61,547 bases of DNA from an uncultured Bacillota bacterium (lineage in GTDB: Bacteria; Bacillota; Clostridia; Christensenellales; UBA1242), in NCBI GenBank assembly GCA_949292985.1, contig CASFBF010000009.1:1-61547 (forward strand), read 5' to 3'. Positions 16,785 to 26,063 of this stretch are shown piece after piece. Below the pieces are notes generated by a model. The model was not told where the DNA came from. It made no database searches and saw only the letters and a program-made list of their open reading frames with translations. Each line of letters begins with the position of its first letter. The stretch's first letter is position 1. Both the position numbers and the translations under genes were made by a program.

Positions 16785-17203
16785 TGGCTGAAAAGAAAGA
16801 AGTTGTTAAAAAAACCGCTAACGAATTTATTGCAACAGGCAGAAGAAAAAGTTCTGTTGCAAGAGTTAGAATGCAAACTGGAAAAGGCAAAATCACTGTT
16901 AATGACAGAGAGATTGGTGAATATCTTCAAAGAGATACTTTGCTTTTAGTTGCTCTTCAACCACTTGAACTTACTGGCACAAAAGATAAGTTCGACATTC
17001 GCATTAAATGTGATGGTGGTGGAATTGCTGGTCAGGCTGGCGCTATTTGCCACGGAATTGCAAGAGCACTTGTTAAAGCCAATGAAACTTTTAAGGCTGA
17101 ACTTAAAAAAGCAGGTTTCTTGACAAGAGATCCAAGAATGAAAGAAAGAAAGAAATACGGTTTGAAAAAGGCTAGAAAAGCACCTCAATTTAGCAAACGT
17201 TAG
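16784..17203 (+). CDS. rpsI: Ribosomal protein S9
   Basis: A 139-residue small-subunit protein. Typical landmarks are [33 protein letters not shown] and the basic tail [17 protein letters not shown], whose last residues reach the P-site tRNA in the ribosome. It starts within the rplM stop codon and is followed by a strong terminator. Confidence 0.98.
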   Translation: MAEKKEVVKKTANEFIATGRRKSSVARVRMQTGKGKITVNDREIGEYLQRDTLLLVALQPLELTGTKDKFDIRIKCDGGGIAGQAGAICHGIARALVKANETFKAELKKAGFLTRDPRMKERKKYGLKKARKAPQFSKR

Positions 17204-17210
17204 TATAATA

Positions 17211-17239
17211 AAAATAGACCTTTATTTGGTCTATTTTTT
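17211..17239 (+). terminator. Terminator of rplM-rpsI
   Basis: AAATAGACC / GGTCTATTT stem with loop TTTATTT and a T tract. Confidence 0.85.
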
Positions 17240-17280
17240 GCTTATTTGGAAAACATACTTTTTGTGGCGGAGGATATTAA

Positions 17281-18183
17281 ATGTTTTATGATATTGTAGT
17301 TGTTGGCGCTGGGCCAAGTGGGCTTACTGCGGCAATTTATGCAAAAAGAGCAAACAAAAGCGTGTTGGTTATTGAACGGGGATTATATGGCGGGCAGGTT
17401 GCAACCATTGGAGAGATTGAAAATTATCCTGGATATTTAAATATTCAAGGTTCAGAACTTGCTGATGTTTTTTATTCCCAAGCAAAAAAACTAGGTGTTG
17501 AGTTTAAAATTGACAATATGATTGATATTGTTGATTTAGGAGATAAAAAGCAAGTTGTATGCAAAAAAGCAACCTATGAGGCAGGTGCTGTTATTTTGGC
17601 GCTGGGCAGTATGTCGCGCGAACTTAATGTTGAAGGAGAAAAGCGTTTTATTGGCAGTGGAGTGAGTTATTGTGCCACATGTGATGGAGCATTTTTTAAA
17701 GATAAAGATGTTGCTGTTGTGGGTTCTGGCGACAGCGCTGTGGCTACCACATTATATTTAAACAATATTTGTAAAAGTATTTGCATTATTTCTAAATATC
17801 CGCAACTTAAATTAAAGGCGTATCAACCGAATATTTTTGAGCGTTTAAAAAATGTGAAAATTTATTATTCTTCACAGGTGCAAGGCATAGTGGGTGAAAA
17901 CAAAGTGGAGGGCTTGATTGTAGACAGTCAAAAACAACCTATAAAAGTTGATGGAGTTTTTGTTACTATCGGCAGAAAACCAGACACTGAATTTTTAAAA
18001 GGTAAAATTGAACTTGATAAATTTGGTTATATAGTCAGCGATGAACTTGCCCATACCTCTATGCAGGGTGTGTTTGCTTGCGGTGATGTTTCAACAATTA
18101 AACTTAAACAAATTGTAACAGCGACTTCAACTGGTGCGGTTGCGGCAACTGAGGCTTTAAATTATTTGGCTGAACAGGCTTAA
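17281..18183 (+). CDS. trxB: Thioredoxin reductase-like flavoprotein
   Basis: A 300-residue NADPH-dependent FAD enzyme that reduces thioredoxin or a similar small dithiol carrier. It has the FAD site GAGPSGLTAAIYA (8-20), the redox pair CATCDGAFF (Cys131, Cys134), an NADPH site VVGSGDSAVATTLYL, and the C-terminal FAD motif GVFACGDVS. Length is slightly under the usual 310-320. No thioredoxin gene is adjacent. Shine-Dalgarno GGCGGAGG; no strong terminator follows. Confidence 0.92.
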   Translation: MFYDIVVVGAGPSGLTAAIYAKRANKSVLVIERGLYGGQVATIGEIENYPGYLNIQGSELADVFYSQAKKLGVEFKIDNMIDIVDLGDKKQVVCKKATYEAGAVILALGSMSRELNVEGEKRFIGSGVSYCATCDGAFFKDKDVAVVGSGDSAVATTLYLNNICKSICIISKYPQLKLKAYQPNIFERLKNVKIYYSSQVQGIVGENKVEGLIVDSQKQPIKVDGVFVTIGRKPDTEFLKGKIELDKFGYIVSDELAHTSMQGVFACGDVSTIKLKQIVTATSTGAVAATEALNYLAEQA

Positions 18184-18306
18184 TTGCCCTAAATTTAAGG
18201 GATATACAAAAAATTTTTATTTTAGATATAAATTTATAACTTTATAAAAGGAATTTGAATTTTAGCCGAGTATATAAAGATTAGAAGGTTTTTTAAAGAG
18301 GGTAGA

Positions 18307-20076
18307 TTGAATAGTAGTAATAGAGGATTTTCACCAGATTGGCTTGACGAATTAAAACGAAAAAATGATATCGTCAGCATTGTATCAAAATATGTTTCGT
18401 TACAACAAAGGGGTAGTAAGTATTGGGGATGTTGTCCATTCCACCATGAAAAGACCCCGTCTTTTTGTGTTGACCAATATGAAGGTTTGTATCACTGTTT
18501 TGGATGCAAAGAAGGCGGAGATGTAATCACCTTCGTTGAAAAAATTGAAAGTTGTGATTTCCAAGATGCCATTCAAAGATTGGCAGAGAATGCCAAAATG
18601 GAAGTGCCTCAAATTTCTGGCGACGAAGGTGTTATTAAAAGAAAAAAACAAAAAGATGTTATTTTAAAAATTTTGGATACGGCGGCAGAGCATTATCATC
18701 ACAACATTTATAAGCCTGAGGCAAAAAAGGCACAGGATTACATAAAGACAAGAGGCTTTACCCGTCATGAACTTGAAGATTTTAAAATTGGCTATTCGTT
18801 TAACTGGAATGAACTTATATCTTTCCTTTTAAAACAAGGTTTTTCAAAAGAAGACCTGCTTGCTTCGGGGGTGGCTCAAACCAAAGAGGGGGACAGGCTG
18901 TATGATGCCATGGCAGAAAGATTGGTGTTTCCAATTTTCAACTCGTTTGGTGAGTGCATAGGGTTTACTGCAAGGGCACTAGAAAAAACCGATTATGCTA
19001 AATATAAGAACACAGCCGAAACAATGGTTTTTCAAAAAGGAAAAGTTGTTTTTGGTATGCACCTTTTAAAGCGCTTAAAACAAGAAAAAGGTTTGAAAAA
19101 CATAATAATTGTTGAAGGGCAAATTGATGTTATTTCAATGCATAGGGCGGGCTTTAAAAATACAGTGGCATGCCTTGGCACCGCCGCAACAAGCGACCAC
19201 GCACGAGAACTTAAAAAACTTTGCGATGAAGTTGTTTTGTGTTTTGATGGTGATGAAGCGGGCATAAAAGCGACATTACGGTCAATTGACATATTTAAAA
19301 ATGCAGGTTTCAAGGTTAAAATTGCTTGTTTGCCAAGTGGACAAGACCCAGATGAAGTGTTAAAACAACAAAACGGCAAAGAAAAAATGGATCAAATTAT
19401 CGACAATGCAAAAGCAATTATGGATTATTATATTGACCTTGAACTTGAAAAGCACGACCTAACAAAGCCTGAGGAAAAGGCGGAGTTTGTGCAAAATGTT
19501 TTGGACAGGCTTAAAACATTTTCCGAGCCAGAACAAGAGTCATACATTTTTAAAATTAGAGATTTAACTGCTGTGCCTGTGGATTCTCTTAGACGAAGTT
19601 TGGGGATAACCATTATGCCTACTTTCGAAAAAGAGCAAAAACCAGTTTTAGTTAATCGAATAAATGGCAACAAAAGAGCTGAAACATTTATTTTGGCGTC
19701 AGTTCTTCATAAAAAAGATTTTGTTCCAAACAACTTAAATTTTAATAAATTGATTGACGGCAAAAATGAGGAAATTGAAATTATTAAGTCCACTCAGCGA
19801 GTTTCCACATTGTTCGATAAGGTGGATGTGGAAAATGAGCCTTTTTGGCAAGATTTAATTTATTTTAATTTTGCAGAAGCCAAGGGCAATGAGAAACAAT
19901 ATTTTGATGAATGTGTGTGGACGCTGGCTGAGGAAAAATTAAAACAGAAAAAAGACGAACTGATGAATGATTATAAATCATCGCAAGATTTGAATTACAG
20001 AAGAAGTTTGCTTATCCAAGTGCAAGATGTGGATAAAAAAATAAGAGATAAAAATTTGGAGGATTTCTATGCTTGA
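18307..20076 (+). CDS. dnaG: DNA primase
   Basis: Makes RNA primers at the replication fork. The 589-residue product has the N-terminal CHC2 zinc finger ([12 protein letters not shown], then [11 protein letters not shown]; first Cys at 42-43), the TOPRIM core with [13 protein letters not shown] and CFDGDEAG, and a C-terminal helicase-binding region. No ATG fits, so the start is a TTG at 18307 after AGAGGG. It overlaps rpoD by 8 bases, the classic macromolecular-synthesis operon. Confidence 0.95.
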   Translation: MNSSNRGFSPDWLDELKRKNDIVSIVSKYVSLQQRGSKYWGCCPFHHEKTPSFCVDQYEGLYHCFGCKEGGDVITFVEKIESCDFQDAIQRLAENAKMEVPQISGDEGVIKRKKQKDVILKILDTAAEHYHHNIYKPEAKKAQDYIKTRGFTRHELEDFKIGYSFNWNELISFLLKQGFSKEDLLASGVAQTKEGDRLYDAMAERLVFPIFNSFGECIGFTARALEKTDYAKYKNTAETMVFQKGKVVFGMHLLKRLKQEKGLKNIIIVEGQIDVISMHRAGFKNTVACLGTAATSDHARELKKLCDEVVLCFDGDEAGIKATLRSIDIFKNAGFKVKIACLPSGQDPDEVLKQQNGKEKMDQIIDNAKAIMDYYIDLELEKHDLTKPEEKAEFVQNVLDRLKTFSEPEQESYIFKIRDLTAVPVDSLRRSLGITIMPTFEKEQKPVLVNRINGNKRAETFILASVLHKKDFVPNNLNFNKLIDGKNEEIEIIKSTQRVSTLFDKVDVENEPFWQDLIYFNFAEAKGNEKQYFDECVWTLAEEKLKQKKDELMNDYKSSQDLNYRRSLLIQVQDVDKKIRDKNLEDFYA

Positions 20077-21133
20077 CAAAAAAGTTGAGGCTGAATTTAA
20101 AAGAATTATTGACCTCGCCCAGAAAAAAGGCTCGGTTAATGAAGATGACATTTTTTATAAAATTTTAAAATATGATGTGTCGCCTGATGATGTGCGTCAA
20201 TTTATTGACAGGCTAGAAGAGCAGGGCATAAGAGTGATTCGCTCTAATGACGATGAAGACATTGGCAAAGACGATTTTACCGATCTTATTCCTGAATATG
20301 GTGTGGACGACCCTGTTAAAATTTATTTAAAAGACATCGGCAAAGTGCCTTTGCTTACAGCAGACGAGGAGAGAGATCTTGCTCAAAGAATTGTTCAGGG
20401 CGATGAATATGCCAAGGCTAAATTTTGCGAAGCGAATTTAAGGCTTGTTGTAAGCGTTGCAAAAAAATGGGCGTCAAGAGCATCAAGTTTGTCTTTTTTG
20501 GACCTTATTCAAGAAGGTAATTTAGGTTTGTTAAAAGCAGTTGAAAGATTTGATTATTCAAAAGGTTTTAAATTTTCTACTTATGCAACATGGTGGATTC
20601 GTCAATCTATTACTCGTGCAATCGCTGACCAGTCTAGAACCATAAGAATTCCTGTGCATATGGTTGAAACAATAAATAAAGCGCAACGAGTTATCAGACA
20701 ACTTACTCAAAAACTTTGCAGAGAACCAAGCACCGAAGAAATTGCAAAAGAAATGGGATTGCCTGAATCAAAGATTATAGAAATTCAAAAAATTGGGTTA
20801 GACCCTGTTTCTCTTGAAACGCCTATTGGTGAAGAAGACGACAGCAAACTTACTGATATAATCGTGGATGAAACCGTAAAATCACCTATGGAAGTTGCAA
20901 CGCAATCTCTTTTGAGAGAACAACTTTTGGCAGTTATTGATACTCTTACTCCAAGAGAACAAGAGGTTATTAGACAACGATATGGCTTAAAAGATGGCAG
21001 GGCAAAAACATTGGAAGAAGTTGGTAAAGAGTTTAAAGTAACAAGAGAAAGAATTCGTCAGATTGAGGCAAAAGCACTAAGAAAACTTAAACATCCAAAC
21101 CGTAGCAAAAAACTTGCTGATTTTATGGATTGA
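20069..21133 (+). CDS. rpoD: Primary sigma factor (sigma 70/sigma A)
   Basis: A 354-residue housekeeping sigma factor. Region 1.2 ([15 protein letters not shown]), region 2 ([19 protein letters not shown] and [12 protein letters not shown]), region 3 ([14 protein letters not shown]), region 4 ([15 protein letters not shown] and the helix-turn-helix [17 protein letters not shown]) are all present. Region 1.1 is short, as in many Firmicutes. The ATG lies inside the dnaG end and follows GGAGGA. The TTGnnn-17-TAnAAT promoters in the window fit recognition by this protein. Confidence 0.97.
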   Translation: MLDKKVEAEFKRIIDLAQKKGSVNEDDIFYKILKYDVSPDDVRQFIDRLEEQGIRVIRSNDDEDIGKDDFTDLIPEYGVDDPVKIYLKDIGKVPLLTADEERDLAQRIVQGDEYAKAKFCEANLRLVVSVAKKWASRASSLSFLDLIQEGNLGLLKAVERFDYSKGFKFSTYATWWIRQSITRAIADQSRTIRIPVHMVETINKAQRVIRQLTQKLCREPSTEEIAKEMGLPESKIIEIQKIGLDPVSLETPIGEEDDSKLTDIIVDETVKSPMEVATQSLLREQLLAVIDTLTPREQEVIRQRYGLKDGRAKTLEEVGKEFKVTRERIRQIEAKALRKLKHPNRSKKLADFMD

Positions 21134-21160
21134 TGTTACAATATTTTAAGGAGATAAATA

Positions 21161-21859
21161 ATGGAATTAAAAGCAATTTTAGCATATCAAGATGTGGATA
21201 AACAACTTTTCAACCTTGAAAAAGATTTGGCAAAAAATCCATATAAACTTAAATGCAATGCTTTAAATCAAAGCGCAAAAGATTCACAAGTTAAATCTAG
21301 TCAGTTGGAAGAACAAGCGGGAAGTATTTTGAGAGAAATGGAAGAATTGAAAAAGACAATTTCTTCTACGAAAAAACACGGCGAAGATTTGTTAAAAGCG
21401 GATTTGGAAAAACTTTCAGCAGAGCAAATAAACGACCGTCTCGCTACAAAGGATAAGGTTTTGCAAAATTTAACAGTGCTTGATAAAAGGCTTACAAAAC
21501 TTGCAGAAAATATCAATCAGGTGTTGGCAGAATTTAATAAAACAATAAAAAACTATAACGATGCCAAGGCTCAATATCAAAAATTTAAAATGGCTTATGA
21601 CGAAGTTGCTTCCGCTCAACAGCCTAAAATCGATGCTTTGAAAAAGCAATTAGAACAACTTTCCAAACAAGTTGATGCAAAAACGATGGAAATTTACAGT
21701 AAAAAACGCAATGACAAAATATTCCCAGTTTTTGTTGAACTTATGGGTAACAATTGCGGAAGGTGCAGAATGGAACTTTCAGCATCGGCACTTTCAAAAT
21801 TAAAAAGTGAACATATTCTCACTTGTGAAAATTGCAGAAGTATAATATATGAAAATTAA
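21161..21859 (+). CDS. Coiled-coil protein with C4-type zinc ribbon
   Basis: A 232-residue protein. Residues 1-185 form a long alpha-helical hairpin or coiled coil. The C-terminus has a four-cysteine zinc ribbon, NCGRCRMELSASALSKL followed by CENCRSIIY (family formerly called DUF164, now zf-RING_7). Such proteins commonly follow rpoD or precede rnpB-linked genes in Firmicutes; the molecular role is not established. It shares the dnaG-rpoD transcript (27-base gap, SD AAGGAG). Confidence 0.85.
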   Translation: MELKAILAYQDVDKQLFNLEKDLAKNPYKLKCNALNQSAKDSQVKSSQLEEQAGSILREMEELKKTISSTKKHGEDLLKADLEKLSAEQINDRLATKDKVLQNLTVLDKRLTKLAENINQVLAEFNKTIKNYNDAKAQYQKFKMAYDEVASAQQPKIDALKKQLEQLSKQVDAKTMEIYSKKRNDKIFPVFVELMGNNCGRCRMELSASALSKLKSEHILTCENCRSIIYEN

Positions 21860-21885
21860 AAAATCGGTTTAAACCGATTTTTTTT
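21859..21885 (+). terminator. Terminator of dnaG-rpoD-zinc ribbon
   Basis: AAAATCGGTTT / AAACCGATTTT perfect stem followed by a T run. Confidence 0.9.
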
Positions 21886-21910
21886 AAAAATGATTAACAA
21901 TACATTATTT

Positions 21911-23053
21911 TTATAATAATTTTTGTTTTTTAAGTATGCTTTTTACGGCTAAAATCAATTTTTGAACATCAGAAAAAGATGTAAACATTGAAAGTGATGC
22001 CCTGACTGCGCCTCTATCTAACAGGCCAAGCGCTTCATGTTTTTTTGCAGCACAATGATAACCGCCTCGCACACATATTCCATATTTCTCATCTAAAATT
22101 GAGGACACTTCACTTGAATGCATGCCTGGAATATTAAAAGCAAAAACGCCTTTTGAGTTTTCAGTTGCAGTGTAAATCTCCACTGGGAGTGATGAAAGTT
22201 CATAGTGTAAAAATGTTGTTAAATCATCTAAGTGATCATGAATAAGTGAAAAATTTTCTTTGACAAAATCTAAACCACCTGAAAAAGCCAATATGGCAGG
22301 AGTGGCGACTGTGCCAACTTCAAAACGCTCAGGAGGATTTTCAGGTTGAATAAGTTCAAGAGAGTTTGTGCCCGTGCCACCAAATAAAATAGGTGAAAGT
22401 GCTTGTGGAGAATTTGCTAATAAAACCCCTAAACCTTGCAATGCATAAAAGCCTTTGTGTGGAGCAAGTGAAAGGAAATCAATGTTGTTTTCTTTCATAT
22501 CTATTTTTTCATGACCGCCACTTTGGGCTCCGTCCACTGCAAATAAAATATTTTTTTCACGACACATTTTGCCAATGGATTTTATGTCCGCTGTATCACC
22601 ATTAACATTTGAAATATGATTGCAAATTACTAAATAGGTGTTTGGTTTTATACATTTTTCAATATCTTCTTTACTTATTCCACCCACCTTAGATTGAAAA
22701 GCAACAGTGTAATCAATTATTCCTCTTTGTTTAAGTGATTCTAGCGGGCGTAAAACAGAGTTGTGTTCGTTTTCGGTGCAAACAACATGGCCACCTTGTT
22801 TTGCAGAGCCTAAAATTATTAAATTTAGTGCAACAGAACAATTAGCCGTGAAAATAACATTGTTTTCGCTGTTTAAATTAAACATGTCCTTTACTTTTGC
22901 ACGGGTTTGTTCGACTTCCATAGCGGTGAGTATGCTTTGCCGATGTCCGCTTCTCCCGGGGTTTGCAGTAAAACGAGTTACTGCACCACTTACTGCTTTT
23001 AAAACTTCTTTTGGTTTAACAAGAGTTGTTGCACTGTTGTCAAGATAAATCAT
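21911..23053 (-). CDS. Cysteine desulfurase-family aminotransferase (class V)
   Basis: A 380-residue PLP enzyme that likely mobilises sulfur (or selenium) from cysteine-type substrates. It has the start MIYLDNSATTLVKP typical of the family, the region AVDGAQSGGH for the cofactor, the Schiff-base Lys in LAPHKGFYALQG, and a C-terminal Cys in CVRGGYHCA. That RGGYHCA end marks the subfamily often found with DUF3343 proteins, and indeed a DUF3343 gene is transcribed divergently 77 bases away. It could supply sulfur to the SufC/B-like pair, but linkage favours the carrier protein. SD AAGGAAG. Confidence 0.85.
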   Translation of the reverse strand: MIYLDNSATTLVKPKEVLKAVSGAVTRFTANPGRSGHRQSILTAMEVEQTRAKVKDMFNLNSENNVIFTANCSVALNLIILGSAKQGGHVVCTENEHNSVLRPLESLKQRGIIDYTVAFQSKVGGISKEDIEKCIKPNTYLVICNHISNVNGDTADIKSIGKMCREKNILFAVDGAQSGGHEKIDMKENNIDFLSLAPHKGFYALQGLGVLLANSPQALSPILFGGTGTNSLELIQPENPPERFEVGTVATPAILAFSGGLDFVKENFSLIHDHLDDLTTFLHYELSSLPVEIYTATENSKGVFAFNIPGMHSSEVSSILDEKYGICVRGGYHCAAKKHEALGLLDRGAVRASLSMFTSFSDVQKLILAVKSILKKQKLL

Positions 23054-23130
23054 TTCATCTTCCTTTTAACATTTAAATCTACTATTAAATATAGTGTTAT
23101 TGGAGAGAATTTGTGCATAAAGGAGGGGTT

Positions 23131-23349
23131 ATGAGATATGTCTACGCCGTTTTTACTTCCAGAAATGAAACGCTTTCCTTTGCAAGCCAATTAAAAAAAA
23201 TGGGCATTCCGTGTGTGGTGACTTCCACTCCAAAATCCGCAGGTAGGGCATGTGGAATTTCGGTTAGATTTTTAAAAGATTATTTAGAGATAGTTCGAAA
23301 CAGTTTAGGGGGATCTTACAGGACATTTAAAGGATTTTACGAAGCATAA
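23131..23349 (+). CDS. DUF3343 protein, putative Se/S carrier
   Basis: A 72-residue protein (MRYVYAVFTSRNETLSFASQL...). The fold start (FTS then helix then GIPCVVTSTP) and the single conserved-looking Cys in GRACGISVRF match the DUF3343 family, which is annotated as a putative selenium/sulfur carrier. The ATG at 23131 follows a perfect AAAGGAGG, which rules out the in-frame GTG at 23113. It is divergent from the cysteine desulfurase-family gene, consistent with handing a per- or seleno-sulfide to the carrier. Whether selenium is used cannot be told here. Confidence 0.75.
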   Translation: MRYVYAVFTSRNETLSFASQLKKMGIPCVVTSTPKSAGRACGISVRFLKDYLEIVRNSLGGSYRTFKGFYEA

Positions 23350-23377
23350 TAAACTTAAAATTTCATAACATAAATTT

Positions 23378-23914
23378 GTGAAAAAATTGATTCCAATTGT
23401 TGGGATAGTTTTAACTATGACAGTTTGTTTGGTCATAAATTTTTTGATGTATAATCTTTATTATCCTTTAAAATATCAATCGCAAATTATTTTATACGCA
23501 GAAGAATATCAACTTGATGAAGCGCTCATATGCGCAATAATAAATACCGAAAGTTCATTTGAAGAAACTGCGGTTTCAAATAAAGGCGCAATCGGGCTTA
23601 TGCAAATTATGCCTTCAACGGCGAAAGCAATTTCTGAGGCGCTTGACGAAAATTTTGATGTAGAACAATTATTTAGTGCTGAAACAAATATAAAATACGG
23701 TTGTTATTATTTATCATTGCTTTTAAAGCAATTTGAATTTGAAGAGGCGCTTTGCGCTTATAATGCGGGGCCAAGCAAGGTGAGGGGTTGGCTTAAAAAT
23801 TCTGAGTATTCATCTGATGGCCAACATTTGAATTCAATTCCATATTCAGAAACACGAAATTATGTAGAAAAAGTGAAGAAAAACATTAAGTTTTATCAAA
23901 ATAAATTTAATTAA
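23378..23914 (+). CDS. Membrane-anchored lytic transglycosylase (SLT domain)
   Basis: A 178-residue protein with an N-terminal membrane anchor (residues 4-27) and an SLT/goose-lysozyme-like domain that cleaves peptidoglycan glycan strands to 1,6-anhydro ends. Motifs: catalytic Glu in INTESSFEETAVS, GAIGLMQIMPSTA, YGCYYLSLLL, and ALCAYNAGPSKVRGWL. The start codon is GTG at 23378, 28 bases after the DUF3343 stop, with no clear Shine-Dalgarno. Length fits a minimal Slt-type enzyme. Confidence 0.88.
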   Translation: MKKLIPIVGIVLTMTVCLVINFLMYNLYYPLKYQSQIILYAEEYQLDEALICAIINTESSFEETAVSNKGAIGLMQIMPSTAKAISEALDENFDVEQLFSAETNIKYGCYYLSLLLKQFEFEEALCAYNAGPSKVRGWLKNSEYSSDGQHLNSIPYSETRNYVEKVKKNIKFYQNKFN

Positions 23915-23971
23915 GTTGACTTTTCCTTATTTATTTGCTAGTCTATTTTCTAGTAAAATAAGGAGAAAATT

Positions 23972-25438
23972 ATGGCAGAAGTAAACAATTTATCAAACGA
24001 AATCGATGTTAGAAAAAATAAAATTTTATCGCTTAAAGAAAACGGAGAAATTGTTTATAAATCAAAATTTGATAGAACATGCACAATTAGTGAGGCTCGT
24101 GAAAAATTAGGAGAAAAAGTTAAAATAGCAGGCAGAATGGTGTTCAGGCGTGTTATGGGTAAATTTGGCTTTATGCAGATTAGGGACATCAACGGTGCAA
24201 TACAAGTTTCGGTTGGCAGAAACGAAATCGACGAACAAGATTATGATTTTTATAAGAAAATGATTGATATCGGTGATTTTGTTGGTATTGAAGGTGAGGT
24301 TTATACAACCCAAACAGGTGAAATCACTGTTAAGGCTGAAAAATTAACATTACTTTCAAAGGCTCTGCGTCCGCTTCCTGAGAAATTTCACGGATTAACG
24401 GATATTGAAACAAAGTATCGTCAACGCTATCTTGATTTGATTGCAAACGAAGATGCAAGAAAAGTGTTTTTAACAAGAAGCAAAATTGTTTCGTTTATTA
24501 GAAGATATTTAGAAGATAATGGCTTTATTGAAATCGAAACACCAATTATTCAAACAAATGTGAGCGGTGCATCTGCTAAGCCTTTCTTTACCAAACACAA
24601 TTCGCTTGACCTTGAATGCAACCTTAGAATTGCAACAGAAACATGGCTTAAAGAGGCTATTGCGGGGGGCTTTGACAGGGTTTTTGAACTTGGAAAAGAT
24701 TTTAGAAATGAAGGCATGGACGCAACACATTTGCAAGAGTTTACTCAGGTGGAATGGTATGCTTCTTACTGGGATTTTGAAGACAATATTAAATTTTTCC
24801 AAAAGTTTTTGAAAACTTTGATGCAAGAGTGCTTGGGCACAACAAAAATCACATACCAAGGCAATGAAATTGATTTTGGAAAAGAAAATTGGGAAAGAAT
24901 TGACTATATAGCAAGAATGCGTGAGATTTTAGGATTTGATTTTCTCGCAGAAGAAGATGCTGATGCTTTTAAAAATAAATTGATTTCGGCAAAACTTTTT
25001 TCAAAAGCAGATTTAGAGCCATATAACTCTGTTCGTGCTTTGATTGATTTTGTTTATAAAAAGAAAATTAGGGAAAACATTGTTGGACCAGTTATTTTAT
25101 ACAACTATCCAGCAGTTTTGAAACCGCTTGCAAGAAGGAACGATGAAGACGAGCGTATTGTTGACGCTTTCCAAATTGTTGTTTGCGGGGCAGAACTTGT
25201 TAACGCATATTCAGAACTTGTAGACCCTATTGCGCAACGCCAAACTCTTGAAAGTCAAATGCGTGATAAACTTAAAGGCGATGATGAGGCTATGGACCTT
25301 GATGAAGGATTTTTGCTTGCTATGGAGCATGGGATGCCACCTATTTCGGGTCTTGGTTTTGGCATTGATAGGTTTATTATGACAATTTTTGATTTGCCAA
25401 ATATAAGGGATACCGTGCTTTTTCCAATTATGAGGTAA
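23972..25438 (+). CDS. lysS: Lysyl-tRNA synthetase, class II
   Basis: Charges tRNA-Lys. The 488-residue product has an N-terminal OB fold (VKIAGRMVFRRVMGKFGFMQIRD) and the class II core: motif 1 near IRRYLEDNGFIEIETPI, motif 2 FELGKDFRNEGMDATH, motif 3 GLGFGIDRFIM. Standard length. SD AAGGAG before ATG. The stop is one base from the nth start. No T-box was recognised upstream (58-base gap). Confidence 0.97.
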   Translation: MAEVNNLSNEIDVRKNKILSLKENGEIVYKSKFDRTCTISEAREKLGEKVKIAGRMVFRRVMGKFGFMQIRDINGAIQVSVGRNEIDEQDYDFYKKMIDIGDFVGIEGEVYTTQTGEITVKAEKLTLLSKALRPLPEKFHGLTDIETKYRQRYLDLIANEDARKVFLTRSKIVSFIRRYLEDNGFIEIETPIIQTNVSGASAKPFFTKHNSLDLECNLRIATETWLKEAIAGGFDRVFELGKDFRNEGMDATHLQEFTQVEWYASYWDFEDNIKFFQKFLKTLMQECLGTTKITYQGNEIDFGKENWERIDYIARMREILGFDFLAEEDADAFKNKLISAKLFSKADLEPYNSVRALIDFVYKKKIRENIVGPVILYNYPAVLKPLARRNDEDERIVDAFQIVVCGAELVNAYSELVDPIAQRQTLESQMRDKLKGDDEAMDLDEGFLLAMEHGMPPISGLGFGIDRFIMTIFDLPNIRDTVLFPIMR

Positions 25439-25439
25439 C

Positions 25440-26063
25440 ATGACTAAACAAAAGATAGTAGAGAACTTTAACAAACTTTTCCCAGACGCCAAATGTGAAC
25501 TTGAATATAAAACTCCATACGAACTTTTGGTGGCGGTTATTTTATCAGCACAATGTACTGATAAGAGAGTTAACATAGTAACAAAAGAATTGTTTAAAAA
25601 GTTTAATACGCCCGAGACTATGCTTTTGCTAAGCCAAGCCGAACTTGAAGAAAAAATTCATTCTTGCGGATTTTTTAGAAATAAGGCAAAAAGCATTTTG
25701 CAAGCATCTGGCGACATTGTAAAAAAGTTTAATGGACAAGTTCCTTCGGATTTTGATGAACTTTGCTCGCTTAGTGGAGTTGGGAGAAAAACCGCAAATG
25801 TTATGATGTCGGAAGCGTTTAAAGGTGATGCGCTTGCAGTTGACACACATGTGCTGAGAGTTTCAAACAGACTTGGGCTTGCAAACAGCAAAGACCCAAA
25901 CAAAGTTGAATTTGTTTTAAAAGATTTTTTTGATAAGAAAGATTGGTCGAGACTGCACTATCAAATGGTGTTGTTTGGAAGATATAAATGCAAGGCTATA
26001 AAGCCAGACTGTAAAGATTGTCCTTTTCAAACTATTTGTAAATATTTTAATCAGGAGAGATAA
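25440..26063 (+). CDS. nth: Endonuclease III (DNA glycosylase/AP lyase)
   Basis: Removes oxidised pyrimidines in base-excision repair. The 207-residue protein has the helix-hairpin-helix LSGVGRKTANV with the catalytic Lys, the catalytic Asp in AVDTHVLRVSNRLG, and the C-terminal [4Fe-4S] ligand pattern C-x6-C-x2-C-x5-C (CKAIKPDCKDCPFQTIC). Start abuts lysS and the stop overlaps the obgE ATG by one base. Confidence 0.96.
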   Translation: MTKQKIVENFNKLFPDAKCELEYKTPYELLVAVILSAQCTDKRVNIVTKELFKKFNTPETMLLLSQAELEEKIHSCGFFRNKAKSILQASGDIVKKFNGQVPSDFDELCSLSGVGRKTANVMMSEAFKGDALAVDTHVLRVSNRLGLANSKDPNKVEFVLKDFFDKKDWSRLHYQMVLFGRYKCKAIKPDCKDCPFQTICKYFNQER

